DNA of 64,000 nt. Origin: Parvularculaceae bacterium (GTDB taxonomy: Bacteria; Pseudomonadota; Alphaproteobacteria; Caulobacterales; Parvularculaceae). Below the pieces are notes generated by a model that ran no database searches, was not told the DNA's origin, and worked only from the letters and a program-made list of their open reading frames with translations. Positions 29,062 to 38,289 of this stretch are shown here, one piece after another. Both the position numbers and the translations under genes were made by a program. The stretch lies in the NCBI GenBank assembly GCA_028284065.1, contig JANQSJ010000011.1, forward strand, positions 434,001 through 498,000, written 5' to 3'. Within the stretch, counting starts at the first letter, position 1. Each line of letters begins with the position of its first letter.

Positions 29062-29963
29062 ACGTCTCGCCCGGCGGCTACGCCTGGTGGTATGTCGACG
29101 CCATCAGCGACGACGGCGCGTTCGGCCTTACGATGATCGCGTTCGTCGGCAGCGTCTTTTCCCCCTACTACGCCTGGAGCGGCCGGCAGGCGCCGGAAAA
29201 CCACTGCGCGCTGAATGTTGCGCTTTACGGGCCGCGCGGGCGCTGGACCATGACGGAGCGCGGGCGCGCAAGGACGCGTCGTTCGGCCAATTCCTACGAA
29301 ATCGCGAAAAGCGCCATGCAGTTGACGCCCGGACGCCTGAGCATCGACGTCAATGAGATCGGCGCGCCTATCCCACTTCCGGTTCGCGGACGCATCACGG
29401 TCGACTTCGAGGGCCTCGGCGATACGACATACCTTATTGACGGCAACGGCCGACACCGCTGGCGGCCGCTCGCGCCCTTCTCTCGCGTTAGCGTCGATTT
29501 CAGCGATCCGGATGTCAAATGGTCCGGACACGGCTATTTTGATACGAACAATGGAGATGAACCTCTGGAGGAAGGGTTCTCGTTCTGGGACTGGTCGCGG
29601 ACGACGCTGGAAGGCGGGCGTACGGCGATCCTCTACAACACTGATATGCGCGATGGAGAGCAGCGCGCGGCCGCCTATCTCGTCGACCGTTTCGGTAAAT
29701 CGGAGCCTTTCGATCCGCCAATGCCGGTGTCGCTGCCTTCAACGCCGATCTGGCGCATTCAGCGCCGCTCACGCGCGGACGAGGACGGCGGCGCTCGCAT
29801 TGCGCGCACCTTCGAAGACACGCCCTTTTACAGCCGCTCGATGATTGAAACGCGTCTATTCGGCGCGGACAGGGTTGGCGTACACGAATCGCTTTCCGGC
29901 CCACGCCTGCGCAATCCTGTGGTCAAGGCGCTGCTTCCCTTCCGTATGCCTCGCATCGCCTGA
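28959..29963 (+). CDS. crtC: Carotenoid 1,2-hydratase
   Basis: About 334 residues if started at TTG 28959; the start is uncertain. CrtC adds water across the C1-C2 double bond of acyclic carotenoids without a cofactor. The recognisable protein begins at GFRFDLNVSPGGYAWWYVDA (from about 29043), followed by IAFVGSVFSPYYAWSGR, NVALYGPRGRWTMTERGR and the C-terminal ALLPFRMPRIA. No ATG or GTG lies in frame close to that point. The next upstream starts are TTG 28959 and ATG 28758. The first would overlap crtD by 103 bases; the second by 304 bases, through sequence that reads as shifted crtD. Confidence 0.88.
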   Translation: MRGRQRAPGFRIADGGDVGPDGRRSGDEGFRFDLNVSPGGYAWWYVDAISDDGAFGLTMIAFVGSVFSPYYAWSGRQAPENHCALNVALYGPRGRWTMTERGRARTRRSANSYEIAKSAMQLTPGRLSIDVNEIGAPIPLPVRGRITVDFEGLGDTTYLIDGNGRHRWRPLAPFSRVSVDFSDPDVKWSGHGYFDTNNGDEPLEEGFSFWDWSRTTLEGGRTAILYNTDMRDGEQRAAAYLVDRFGKSEPFDPPMPVSLPSTPIWRIQRRSRADEDGGARIARTFEDTPFYSRSMIETRLFGADRVGVHESLSGPRLRNPVVKALLPFRMPRIA

Positions 29964-30022
29964 CTGAAATCGGGTCCGAGCGTCGCGGTCGGCATGCGCC
30001 AGGCTTCCGCGGCGGCGGCACT

Positions 30023-30649
30023 CTAGATTCGGGCCAATAACGGACCGGAAGCCGAAAACCGGCGGACGCCGCGAGGCGACGATAACGACAGATCCATTTC
30101 GGCTTCCCCTTCGTTCACGTCGACCGCAACGCCCGCGAATGCGAGCAGTGATTTCAAGGCGTCCGGTTGCGGAACCCAAATGGACAGCGAGTCGAACGCG
30201 CCTATCGCCGGCGCGGATGTCGATGGATGCGTCGTCTTCCCCCAATCGATAAAGAACGGCGCGGCGCCGCCAACCGCCTGATGGCGGACGAACAAGAGTC
30301 GCCAGGTTAGCGTCCCCTCGGCGCCCTCCCGGCTCCAGGCAGTCGGCCCTTCGACCGTGAAGCCCAATTCCCGCGCCTTCGCGCCAAGCCCCTCGAGATC
30401 CGCGCTTCTGACGCACCAGCTCGTCAGAGTTGGCTCTTCGGGAAACGCGGCGGCTTTCTTCTCCCATCTCTCCTGCGCGGTGTCCGGCGAGAGAAGTTCG
30501 AGATACGCATCGCCCAGCCCGCCAAGATGGTTGCGGGTGGCGTTGCCCGCATGGCTTCCACCAGGCGCAAGCCGCGCGCCGAACTCAGCCGAGAGTCTCT
30601 CTGCGCCGACATCGCCGTCGGCGCACGCGAGGACGAAATGATCAATCAT
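30023..30649 (-). CDS. VOC-superfamily (glyoxalase-like) protein
   Basis: 208 residues. The N-terminus IDHFVLACADGD and the segment GNATRNHLGGLGDAYLELL fit the glyoxalase-like VOC fold (Glyoxalase_3-type), as does the second half around FFIDWGKTTHPS. The family covers metal-dependent dioxygenases, isomerases and binding proteins, so the reaction is unknown. Its ATG overlaps the stop of the acyl-CoA ligase gene (ATGA), making it the last gene of a four-gene operon. Confidence 0.75.
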   Translation of the reverse strand: MIDHFVLACADGDVGAERLSAEFGARLAPGGSHAGNATRNHLGGLGDAYLELLSPDTAQERWEKKAAAFPEEPTLTSWCVRSADLEGLGAKARELGFTVEGPTAWSREGAEGTLTWRLLFVRHQAVGGAAPFFIDWGKTTHPSTSAPAIGAFDSLSIWVPQPDALKSLLAFAGVAVDVNEGEAEMDLSLSSPRGVRRFSASGPLLARI

Positions 30650-32124
30650 GGACGGCGCCCTCCAAAACGCTCTTCGGCCCGCGCCCGAAGCGCTTTCTTG
30701 TCGATCTTGTTGGCGCCGGACAGCGGCATTTCCGACAGTACTTCAACGAATCTCGGATGCGCATACGCCGGACCGTTCTTCAGCGCATGTCGTTTTACAG
30801 CATCCGGCTCAATGGCGCCGACGACAAACGCCACCGGCACAGCGCCCTTCACCGGATCGTCGATGGGAACGATGGCGGCCTGCAGAATATCCTCATGGCC
30901 GATGAGCATCGCTTCAACCGCCAGCGGATGGATATTTTCGCCGCCGCTCACAAACATATCATCCGTACGCCCATCGAAATAGAAGAAGCCGTTCGAATCT
31001 CGGCGCATCAGGTCCCCCGTCGCATACCAGCCATCCTGAAAGGCCCGCCTGGTCGCGTCCGGCCGCCGAAGATATCCCTCCGTCTGCATGCCCGTCCTTA
31101 TGAAGAGCTCGCCATGATTCTCATCAAGGCCGCCGCGCAATTCGACGTCGACGCCGCTCATAGGATAGCCAATCGAGAGCTTCGGCGTCGGCGCGCCTTC
31201 CGGGTGCGGCCCAAACGTCGCCGGGCCTATTTCCGTTGCGCCATAACCGTTGGAAATCGCCGCATTCGGAAACAAACGCTGGAGCCGGTCAAGAAGCGAT
31301 TTGGAAAATGGCGCGGAGCCCATGCCCACCGATCTGACGCATTCGATCGGTGCCCGACGTTCCGCTTCGGCGAGGCGCACGCAGAGCTCAAACATGGTTG
31401 GCACGCCGGTGAGACGCGCCGCCTGATATTGTTCGGCGGCGGCCAGAAAGCCGGAGGCGTCAAACTCCGGAAGCAGAACCGCCATTCCGCCCAGCATCAA
31501 AACGCTGAGCGTATGGAACTGGCCATTCATATGAAAAAGCGGCGCGGCGACCAGCACCGCCTCTCCGCTGATAACGTCCTTGAGGAAATTAAATCGCTCC
31601 ATCGCCCAAAGATAACCCTCATGGGTCAGCGGCGTTCCTTTCGGCTCGCCGGACGATCCCGACGTGAACATGATCATTGCGCGTTCCGGCGGCGTCGCCG
31701 CACCCGCCGCGCCGGATGAAGCAGCCATGAGCGTCGAAATGGGAATCGCCGCAATGTCGATCTCCGGCAGCCGCCCGGCGAATTGCTCCGTATAAATCAA
31801 CGCGGCGCATTCGGTGTGCTTAGCAATTTCGGCCTGCAGCCGCAGCGGCAATTTATGATTGATGGCGGCGAGGACGCAGCCTGCGCGCATCACAGCGAGG
31901 CTCGCGATCATGCTTGACGCCGACGTTTCGCCGATGAGCGCAACAGGGACGCCCGCCGGAATATCTCTGGCGCGTATTCCAGACGCGACAACGCCGATGG
32001 CCGATTCCAGCTCAGCATAGGTATAGCGTTCAATTTCGCCGGAGGGCGCGTACGTCACCAGCGCGGGCGCATCGCCCGCCGCTTCAATTGATGCGATCCT
32101 CGATAGATCCTGCATGTCGCGCAT
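30646..32124 (-). CDS. Class I adenylate-forming acyl-CoA ligase
   Basis: 492 residues. It activates a carboxylic acid to an acyl-adenylate and transfers it to coenzyme A. Motifs: P-loop MIMFTSGSSGEPKGTPLTHE (~166-185), NGYGATEIGPATFG (A5), WYATGDL with the conserved Asp (A7), GGENIHP and the C-terminal catalytic Lys in GANKIDKKALR (A10). The substrate is unknown; a medium- or long-chain or aromatic acid is possible. The ATG follows the thioesterase stop directly (TAG-ATG arrangement) and an in-frame ATG lies nine bases further on. Confidence 0.9.
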   Translation of the reverse strand: MRDMQDLSRIASIEAAGDAPALVTYAPSGEIERYTYAELESAIGVVASGIRARDIPAGVPVALIGETSASSMIASLAVMRAGCVLAAINHKLPLRLQAEIAKHTECAALIYTEQFAGRLPEIDIAAIPISTLMAASSGAAGAATPPERAMIMFTSGSSGEPKGTPLTHEGYLWAMERFNFLKDVISGEAVLVAAPLFHMNGQFHTLSVLMLGGMAVLLPEFDASGFLAAAEQYQAARLTGVPTMFELCVRLAEAERRAPIECVRSVGMGSAPFSKSLLDRLQRLFPNAAISNGYGATEIGPATFGPHPEGAPTPKLSIGYPMSGVDVELRGGLDENHGELFIRTGMQTEGYLRRPDATRRAFQDGWYATGDLMRRDSNGFFYFDGRTDDMFVSGGENIHPLAVEAMLIGHEDILQAAIVPIDDPVKGAVPVAFVVGAIEPDAVKRHALKNGPAYAHPRFVEVLSEMPLSGANKIDKKALRARAEERFGGRRP

Positions 32125-32544
32125 CTATCCTATAGCGGACAGATAGTTCCCGCGTCCAACGGCGCACAGAATGCCGTCAGCGTTCGTTACATCCACATCG
32201 GCGACAGCGACCGTCCGGCCGGCGCGACGCACTTCCGCCGTCGCCTCAAGATACGGTCCGACGCATGGTTTCAGGTAATCAACGCGAAAATTGATTGTCG
32301 GGACGCCGCCGCCGACGGCAAGGGCGACCGCGTAATCCCCCGCCGTGTCAATGAGCGACGCGACGGGCCCGCCATGAAACTGGCCGGAGCCGGGCGCGCG
32401 CTCAAGTTCCGGCCGTAGCGGCATTTTCAGGACGACGCGCCGCTTTGCCGCATCAAGAGAAGTCGCCTCGATCCCGTGGAACACGATAGCCGGGCACAAT
32501 GAAAGCTCTTTCTGCAGACGTTCGATCGTCCAATCCGCGCTCAT
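32125..32544 (-). CDS. PaaI-family hotdog thioesterase
   Basis: 139 residues, the size of one hotdog fold. The region RAPGSGQFHGGPVASLIDTA is the PaaI-type signature, with the Gly-Gly-Pro turn and the acidic Asp used in catalysis. Such enzymes hydrolyse acyl-CoA thioesters, often to free CoA from dead-end intermediates. The ATG overlaps the stop of the upstream dehydrogenase gene (ATGA) and its stop is next to the ligase start. A ligase and a thioesterase in one operon suggest catabolism of an acyl-CoA intermediate. Confidence 0.88.
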   Translation of the reverse strand: MSADWTIERLQKELSLCPAIVFHGIEATSLDAAKRRVVLKMPLRPELERAPGSGQFHGGPVASLIDTAGDYAVALAVGGGVPTINFRVDYLKPCVGPYLEATAEVRRAGRTVAVADVDVTNADGILCAVGRGNYLSAIG

Positions 32545-33551
32545 ATCTTTATCACCTGCTTTCCGAACACCCGGCGCCCGATCAGGTCGTCAAACGCCGT
32601 CTTGATATCTTGCAGCGGATACACCTTGTTTATCACCGGATCGAGATGACCCCGCGCAACGAGATCAAGCAGTTCGATCTGATCGTCGCTTGTCCAGCCA
32701 TTGCAGCCAATAATCGTTTCTTCGAAACTCCAGATATAGCGGAGATCCGTTTTCGGGTCATATCCCGCAGTTGCGCCGCACACGAGGACGCGTCCATGTC
32801 GCTTCAGTAGCTTCAACGCCATCGCCCAAGTGTCGCCGCCAATATAGTTGACGACGACGTCGTAGCCGTCATCGTTCGACCCGTCATAGGAAGGCTTGCC
32901 GGCTATCGTCCGCGCTGCGTGAAAGATTTCTTCCTTGTCTGTATCGATCACGTGATCGGCGCCTATTTCCTTCAGTTTACGGCCCTTATCCTCGCCGCGC
33001 CCGCAAGCCGTCACGACCGCACCCGCCATTTTCGCAAGTTGAATGGCGGCGACGCCGACGCCGCCGGTCGCGCCGAGGATCAAGACCTTCTCGCCGTTCC
33101 CTACCTGGCCCCTTGCGCGCATCATCCTGATGGCCGTGCCGTATGCGACGGGCAGCGCCGCAGCCTGTTCAAATGTCACCGCATCGGGCAACGCGATCAC
33201 GGCTTCCTGCGGAACGACGACATATTCCGCGGCGGCGCCCGGCGCGACTTCGCCCATCATCCCGCGCGCCGGCAGGACAGGGTTCGCCGTCACTCGCTGA
33301 CCGACCCGCCAATCGCCGGATACGCCGCTTCCAAGACCTGAAATCTCGCCCGCGAAATCGCCGCAAGGCGTCATCGGCATCGGCACGGTAAGGCCGGTTG
33401 AGCCTTCCAGCATCATGGGATCAAAGCCGTTAAGCGCCGCCGCCCTTACGCGAATCCGCACTTCGCCCTCGCCCGCCTGCGGCGCCTCGAGGCCGTCAAC
33501 CACCCTTAATTGCTCCGTACCGCCGTGCTTTTCGTAGATACATGCCCGCAT
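32541..33551 (-). CDS. Zinc-independent quinone-oxidoreductase-like dehydrogenase (MDR family)
   Basis: 336 residues from ATG 33551 (GAGGAAG upstream; a GTG at 33554 adds one residue). It is a medium-chain dehydrogenase with an N-terminal GroES-like domain (AALNGFDPMML, DFAGEISGLGSGV) and a Rossmann domain with GATGGVGVAAIQLAKMAGAV. It lacks the Cys ligands of the structural zinc loop, placing it in the NADPH:quinone oxidoreductase/enoyl reductase branch. It is the first gene of the minus-strand operon with the thioesterase, ligase and VOC protein. The substrate is unknown; an enoyl-CoA reductase role would fit the neighbours. Confidence 0.88.
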   Translation of the reverse strand: MRACIYEKHGGTEQLRVVDGLEAPQAGEGEVRIRVRAAALNGFDPMMLEGSTGLTVPMPMTPCGDFAGEISGLGSGVSGDWRVGQRVTANPVLPARGMMGEVAPGAAAEYVVVPQEAVIALPDAVTFEQAAALPVAYGTAIRMMRARGQVGNGEKVLILGATGGVGVAAIQLAKMAGAVVTACGRGEDKGRKLKEIGADHVIDTDKEEIFHAARTIAGKPSYDGSNDDGYDVVVNYIGGDTWAMALKLLKRHGRVLVCGATAGYDPKTDLRYIWSFEETIIGCNGWTSDDQIELLDLVARGHLDPVINKVYPLQDIKTAFDDLIGRRVFGKQVIKI

Positions 33552-33590
33552 CACGCTTCCTCGCGTTGTGTCGTCTGGCCTACCCGCCCT

Positions 33591-35027
33591 CTAGTCGAGC
33601 GCACTCAATGTGGCGGCGATGATTTCATCGAAGTACGGGTCGAAATCCCCATCTGAAAGCCCGAGCCGCACGATAACGACATTCCGTGACGGGATGACCA
33701 TGACGACCTGACGCCCCCATCCCAGAAAGTACCCTGCATCCCGCGGCGCACGGGGGAACGCGCCGCGCGTATTCAGCCACATCTGCCCGCCATAGGCGTC
33801 GAACGCCGGCGATGGAGCGAGCATAACACCGTCTCGCCAGCCTTCTGGAAGAATACGTTCGCCCTTGACGACGCCGTCCTTCAACACGAGCTGCCCGAGC
33901 CGCGCCCAATCGCGCGCCGTTCCGTATACAAATCCGGTGATAATCGGATTGCCGTAGAGGTCGGTCTCAAGCGCCATGGACTGCGCGCCAATCCTTGAAA
34001 ATACCGCTTCGTCGGCAAAGGGGACGATTTCTTCTCCCTCCAGTCCTTCGCGGATCACCGCGAGGAGGCTCAGCGTATTGGTGTTGCGGTAGGCGAACGC
34101 CTTGCCCGGCGTCTGCGCAAGCGGCCGACCGAGCGCAAAAGCCTCAGTGTCCTGAGCGCGAAAGTAGACGGACTCATGGTCATGGAGGTCCGAATAGTAG
34201 AGGCTGTCGTCGATACCGGGATTCAGGAATTTGAGGCCGCCCGACATATTCAGGAGATGGCGCGACGTAATCGTCCGGCGCGGATCCGATGCGCCCTTCC
34301 ACGCAGAAACAGGCGCCGGCGCATCGATATCGATCCCGGCGCGATGAACGAAAGCGCCAAACAATATCGCCGCCACCGATTTGCCCATCGACCAGCCGAT
34401 AAAAGCCGTCTCCGCGTTATACTCTTCAGCGTAGCGCTCAGCGACGATCGCGCCGTCTTTCAGCACCAGGAGCGCCCTTGTTCGCTGAGGCGCAGCGCCC
34501 TTGGTTTCCGAGAACGCCGCATCCAGCATCGCTTCCAGCGCTTCGCGATCGCCGCCCTCGCTGATTGGTAAAGGCTCGGCGGCGGCGGTTCGCCGTCTTG
34601 GCGGGCGCGAAACCGGCAGGCGCGTCGCGCGCGGCGGCGACAGCGCGCACCCATACCCTTCTTCGAAAAGCGCCGACGCCTGCAAACGCCCTCCGCGGCC
34701 TTCTTCGTCGTTTACCAAACGGACGGCCCCGGCTTCACGGTCTATCGTCCACTGGGTCTTGTCCCAGTCGAAGAAGTTATAGCCGTACCAATGCAGGTCT
34801 TCTTCTATAAACGCTTCGGGGTCGCGACCCGAAACGAAGACGCCTGAGCACAAGAGTTTCGCGGCGAGATTGAGGGAGTTCCGCGTTCTCTGTCGCGCGA
34901 GCTCCGTCGCATCCGGGATGGCGGCCGAAAGAGCGTGCTCACTCGCCTTGGCTGGCGCCGTAAATGCGAACCCGACCACGGCCGCCGCCGCGGCGATTGA
35001 CAAGAACGCGGCTGCAGCGCGCGTCAT
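33591..35027 (-). CDS. Exported serine hydrolase of the beta-lactamase (class C-like) family
   Basis: 478 residues. A signal peptide ends at a clear AxA site (AFTAPAKA|S). The penicillin-binding fold is shown by the SxxK motif in GWSMGKSVAAILFG (nucleophile Ser, about residue 215) and the Tyr-x-Asn motif in AYRNTNTLSLL, with a C-terminal GWGRQVVMVIPSRN strand. About 190 residues precede the SxxK, more than a minimal class C enzyme has, and form an unassigned N-terminal domain. It acts in the periplasm as an esterase, peptidase or beta-lactam-interacting protein. Its ATG overlaps the stop of the 80-residue membrane protein gene (ATGA). Confidence 0.85.
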   Translation of the reverse strand: MTRAAAAFLSIAAAAAVVGFAFTAPAKASEHALSAAIPDATELARQRTRNSLNLAAKLLCSGVFVSGRDPEAFIEEDLHWYGYNFFDWDKTQWTIDREAGAVRLVNDEEGRGGRLQASALFEEGYGCALSPPRATRLPVSRPPRRRTAAAEPLPISEGGDREALEAMLDAAFSETKGAAPQRTRALLVLKDGAIVAERYAEEYNAETAFIGWSMGKSVAAILFGAFVHRAGIDIDAPAPVSAWKGASDPRRTITSRHLLNMSGGLKFLNPGIDDSLYYSDLHDHESVYFRAQDTEAFALGRPLAQTPGKAFAYRNTNTLSLLAVIREGLEGEEIVPFADEAVFSRIGAQSMALETDLYGNPIITGFVYGTARDWARLGQLVLKDGVVKGERILPEGWRDGVMLAPSPAFDAYGGQMWLNTRGAFPRAPRDAGYFLGWGRQVVMVIPSRNVVIVRLGLSDGDFDPYFDEIIAATLSALD

Positions 35028-35266
35028 GGCTGTTTGTCCTGACCGGGAACAAGCGGTTCCGCTGTCTCAGCATGTCTAACGGGAATTGCGAGTACAGCGA
35101 TCAGCGCTGCAGTGAGGATGGCGCCTAAGAGCAGGAAGACTTCGCCGCCCTCGCCGGCAAGCACGCGAGACAATCCGTATAGAGCAAGGCCATTGGCTAG
35201 GAAATTGAGGACCAGTCCCCACGCGCGCACGCGCATAAACCAGACCTTTCTCTCAAGGAACGTCAT
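35024..35266 (-). CDS. Small two-helix membrane protein of unknown function
   Basis: 80 residues with two predicted membrane helices (VLNFLANGLALYGLSRVLA and VFLLLGAILTAALIAVLAI) and a short polar tail. I do not recognise a family. It starts one base after the Nramp-like transporter's stop and its own stop overlaps the start of the serine hydrolase. The three genes are therefore probably co-transcribed and co-translated. A role as a transporter accessory peptide is possible, but this is inference from position only. Confidence 0.7.
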   Translation of the reverse strand: MTFLERKVWFMRVRAWGLVLNFLANGLALYGLSRVLAGEGGEVFLLLGAILTAALIAVLAIPVRHAETAEPLVPGQDKQP

Positions 35267-35267
35267 C

Positions 35268-36626
35268 TTAGCTCCAAAGTCCGAGACGATTGAAGATCCA
35301 CATGAGCGCGACTCCGTTCAACATCGTGACCTGCGCGAGAATCCCAAGGTTCCACAGGTAGGACTTGGATCGATTTTCGCCCATCACTTCCGCATCGTTC
35401 AACAGCAGGAAAAACGACCAGCTGACGACATTATTGGTCAAGGACAAAGCGGCGGCGATAACGATGATGAGAAAGATCGGGCTTGGCGCAAACGCGGCGG
35501 CGAGACCAATCTGCGGCGCGAGGATCGACAGCCTCCACCGCCAACTGCGAACGTCTGGATCCCAGCCCATCATTTCGTGCACGCCGACGGCGCAGGCGAT
35601 GCTCATCGCCACGGTCGTCGTAATCGGCACCGCGAGAAAGCCGATGAGAAACGCGTAAGCCGCGCCTTTATCCCCTAGCAATGGCGCAAGCGCGGCGGAG
35701 AGCTCCACCGCGCTCGTGGGCAAATCCGGGGATCCATAAAGCGTGCCGGCGAATACCGAGACGACGACGAAATTCACAAGCAGGAATGGCAGCGCAAGGC
35801 CCGCAAACATGTCGACGCGCGCCAGGCCCTCATGGTCGGGGCCCCATCCTTTTGCGTGGCCCGCATAGTGGAAGAACACCCAGTCCATGACGCCGATCGC
35901 CGCCGCGGAAGAGGCGATAAACAGGTCAACGCCTGCGGCGCCGCGCGGCAGCCATGGCGTGAAAAGGCCGCTTGCGGCTGCGCGCCAATCGACGCCGACG
36001 ACGAAAAGGCACGCCGTAAAGCAAAGAAGCATCACCAGAAGGCTCAGCTTCATGAACGTCTCAACGAGCGCCACGCCGCGCCCATCTCCTCGCCCGTAAC
36101 TGAGCGCTATCCACGCCGTCACAACCCCGTACAAAGGCCAGTTCCAACTCTGCGGAAATTCTACGCCCGCCGTCGCGGCAATGCTTTCGATCAGATGCGT
36201 GCCGAGCGCCGCCTGTCCAAAGTTGAAGGCGAGCGCGACGCAGACAAGGCCGACAAACGCCGTCAGTATACGCGCCATCACGAACCCATGACGCGCGGCC
36301 TGCGCCTCGATAAGCCTGAATTGGCCGCGGGTCGTGAAACGCGCCATTGCGGCCATCATGAAAAGGCCCGATCCGATCGCGACCCATGAAATCCACAGCG
36401 TCTTGTAGCCGAACTGCGCGCCGGACAGCATGGCGGCGGTGAGCGTCCCCGCGCCGAGCGTAAGCGCGGCCCCCATGAACCCCGGACCGCCAAGCCGCAA
36501 CAGCGTCGGTATCCGAGCATAAACCGGCAGCGCGTTCAGCGAGCGCAGACGCTTTGCTTCTGCTTCAAGGCGCTCCGCCGGGATAGCGTCTGCGAGCGGA
36601 TATGGTCGTTTGCCGGGACTGCTCAT
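35268..36626 (-). CDS. Nramp-related membrane transporter lacking canonical metal motifs
   Basis: 452 residues with about 11 membrane helices. The first-helix region reads GPGFMGAALTLGAGTLTAAM, aligning with the Nramp 'GPGF…DPGN' region, but the metal-binding Asp-Pro-Gly-Asn is absent (LGAGT in its place). The sixth-helix region (AAAIGVMDWVFFHYAGH) likewise lacks the usual Met-Pro-His. It is therefore an Nramp-superfamily member that probably does not move Mn2+ or Fe2+ in the usual way; magnesium- or other substrate-specific branches are known. It heads the small operon with the 80-residue membrane protein and the serine hydrolase. Confidence 0.78.
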   Translation of the reverse strand: MSSPGKRPYPLADAIPAERLEAEAKRLRSLNALPVYARIPTLLRLGGPGFMGAALTLGAGTLTAAMLSGAQFGYKTLWISWVAIGSGLFMMAAMARFTTRGQFRLIEAQAARHGFVMARILTAFVGLVCVALAFNFGQAALGTHLIESIAATAGVEFPQSWNWPLYGVVTAWIALSYGRGDGRGVALVETFMKLSLLVMLLCFTACLFVVGVDWRAAASGLFTPWLPRGAAGVDLFIASSAAAIGVMDWVFFHYAGHAKGWGPDHEGLARVDMFAGLALPFLLVNFVVVSVFAGTLYGSPDLPTSAVELSAALAPLLGDKGAAYAFLIGFLAVPITTTVAMSIACAVGVHEMMGWDPDVRSWRWRLSILAPQIGLAAAFAPSPIFLIIVIAAALSLTNNVVSWSFFLLLNDAEVMGENRSKSYLWNLGILAQVTMLNGVALMWIFNRLGLWS

Positions 36627-36732
36627 TCAGACGGCCTCTCGACGCCGCAGACCGGACGCCGGCGCGCGAAATCGACCCCGCAATCTGCGACGCGATACGC
36701 AATGCGATCCGGGGACTGTAGATTGCGCGCGG

Positions 36733-38196
36733 TCAACCCGCCTCCTCCGCCGCGTCGATCAGGGGCCCGATGCGCCGTTCAAACCGACGCCACTTCGCCT
36801 TCGACGTCGAATAAAGCGGGCGGCGCACCTGCCATTTACTCGGCGTTTGCACGGAGCGGTCATTCCGATGGAAGTCAAGGACGCGAGGGTCCCAGGGCAG
36901 ATCCAGAAACGCGAGAAGCCGGCGCGCCTGCGCTTCGAGATCCGAGACCGTGTTTTCGTAGGCGACGTCCAGAATATCGAGGCCGGTCGCAGACTTCCAG
37001 TGATCCATCAAGCGCCGGTAGTTTCGCCAATAGTGCGCGATGTCGCCGAGGTCGGTCGCCCAGCGCTGTTGCGGACTGAAATTCTGGGCAAAGATCGAAA
37101 ACCCGTTGTCGCGGATATCCCGCACGCAGTGAATAATTTTGGCCTTCGGCAATGCGATCGCGACGAGACCGAGGTGCCAGAAGTTCAAGGGCTGTTTGTC
37201 GACGATGCGTGAGACGGCGGTGGGCGCAGATTTCATTACTCGCGCAATGTAGTCTTGGCCGAGCGCGTCAATGTGCGCCCGGGAAAGGTCGGGCGCGCAT
37301 TCGGGCCAGGGCGGATCCTCCCGGTCCAGACGATCAGGCGCGCCGGTGGCGAGGTCAGTCAGTATCGGCAGCTCGCCGGCGCCGAAACAATCCGGATGCG
37401 ATCCGATAATCTGTTCAGTCAACGTCGTTCCTGATCGTGGCAGGCCAACGACGAAAACCGGCGTTGCGGAGGAAGCGCCCCAACCGGCGCGGGCCGCAAA
37501 AAACGCCGGGGTGAATATATCAACCAGCCCGTCGACGCGTTCGGTATTGGCGTCCGGTTGAAATGCGCCCGCCTCCGCGCGCCGGGCGGCGTTGGCGGCG
37601 GCCAGCACGTCGAAGGCGTCATCATCCCGGCCGAGTCGCTCAAGAGCGCGGCCAAGACCGTAACCGATCGCCGCGCGTCGCCTGTCATCGCCCGACAGCA
37701 TCGCCGACCTTGCCGCGTCAATTTCCACCGACACGTCGACATCGCGGCCAAGACCCACAATAGCGCCGAGGGCCTCTGCGTGGCCGGGTTCGATCTCAAG
37801 CACCCGACGGTACAACGCGGCGGCGTCCCCGGGATCGCCCTCATCCTCGCAGAGCTCGGCAAGTCCAAGGAGCGCATTGGTTTTTCGCGGCTCAATCCGC
37901 AGCGCCCGGTCATAGGCGCCGCGCGCTTCGGTGAGGGCCCCAAGCAAGTGGAATGACCTGGCCAACCGAGTGGCGACAGCCGCATTCTGCGGCTCCGCCG
38001 CCGCCCCTCGTTTCAGGCATTCGAGGGCGTCCCGTGGCTGCTGATTGCGATCAAGCACTTCCGCGAGGCCGACCCAGGGCGCCGCGACCCGCGGATTGAG
38101 CTTGAGCGACCGTCTATAGGCCTCAAGCGCGCCGGCAAGATCGCCCGCACGCTCGCATTCCCTGCCCTGATCATACCAGCTTCGTGCCGACGGCAT
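36733..38196 (-). CDS. TPR-repeat sulfotransferase-family protein
   Basis: 487 residues from ATG 38196 (a TTG at 38223 is the alternative; the ribosome site is weak in both cases). The N-terminal half has about four tetratricopeptide repeats (WYDQGRECERAGDLAGALEA through LYRRVLEIEPGHAEAL). The C-terminal half is a sulfotransferase fold with the PAPS-binding loop VFVVGLPRSGTTLTEQIIGS and the later CVRDIRDNGFSIF (3'-phosphate binding). Such TPR-sulfotransferases transfer sulfate from PAPS to proteins or glycans; the acceptor is unknown. It stands alone between the transporter operon and the TonB receptor. Confidence 0.88.
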   Translation of the reverse strand: MPSARSWYDQGRECERAGDLAGALEAYRRSLKLNPRVAAPWVGLAEVLDRNQQPRDALECLKRGAAAEPQNAAVATRLARSFHLLGALTEARGAYDRALRIEPRKTNALLGLAELCEDEGDPGDAAALYRRVLEIEPGHAEALGAIVGLGRDVDVSVEIDAARSAMLSGDDRRRAAIGYGLGRALERLGRDDDAFDVLAAANAARRAEAGAFQPDANTERVDGLVDIFTPAFFAARAGWGASSATPVFVVGLPRSGTTLTEQIIGSHPDCFGAGELPILTDLATGAPDRLDREDPPWPECAPDLSRAHIDALGQDYIARVMKSAPTAVSRIVDKQPLNFWHLGLVAIALPKAKIIHCVRDIRDNGFSIFAQNFSPQQRWATDLGDIAHYWRNYRRLMDHWKSATGLDILDVAYENTVSDLEAQARRLLAFLDLPWDPRVLDFHRNDRSVQTPSKWQVRRPLYSTSKAKWRRFERRIGPLIDAAEEAG

Positions 38197-38289
38197 GCGC
38201 CTAACGTCGTCGCATTCATTCAAGACCGTCTTGTCTAGCCGCCAATCGCGTCCTTCCGCAATCGGCCGCGTCAGCGGCCGCGCACGCCG

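Noticed and set aside
30430-31719. 429-residue plus-strand open frame opposite the acyl-CoA ligase
   Set aside because: The minus strand carries all adenylate-forming motifs; the antisense translation is His/Arg-rich with no recognisable domain.
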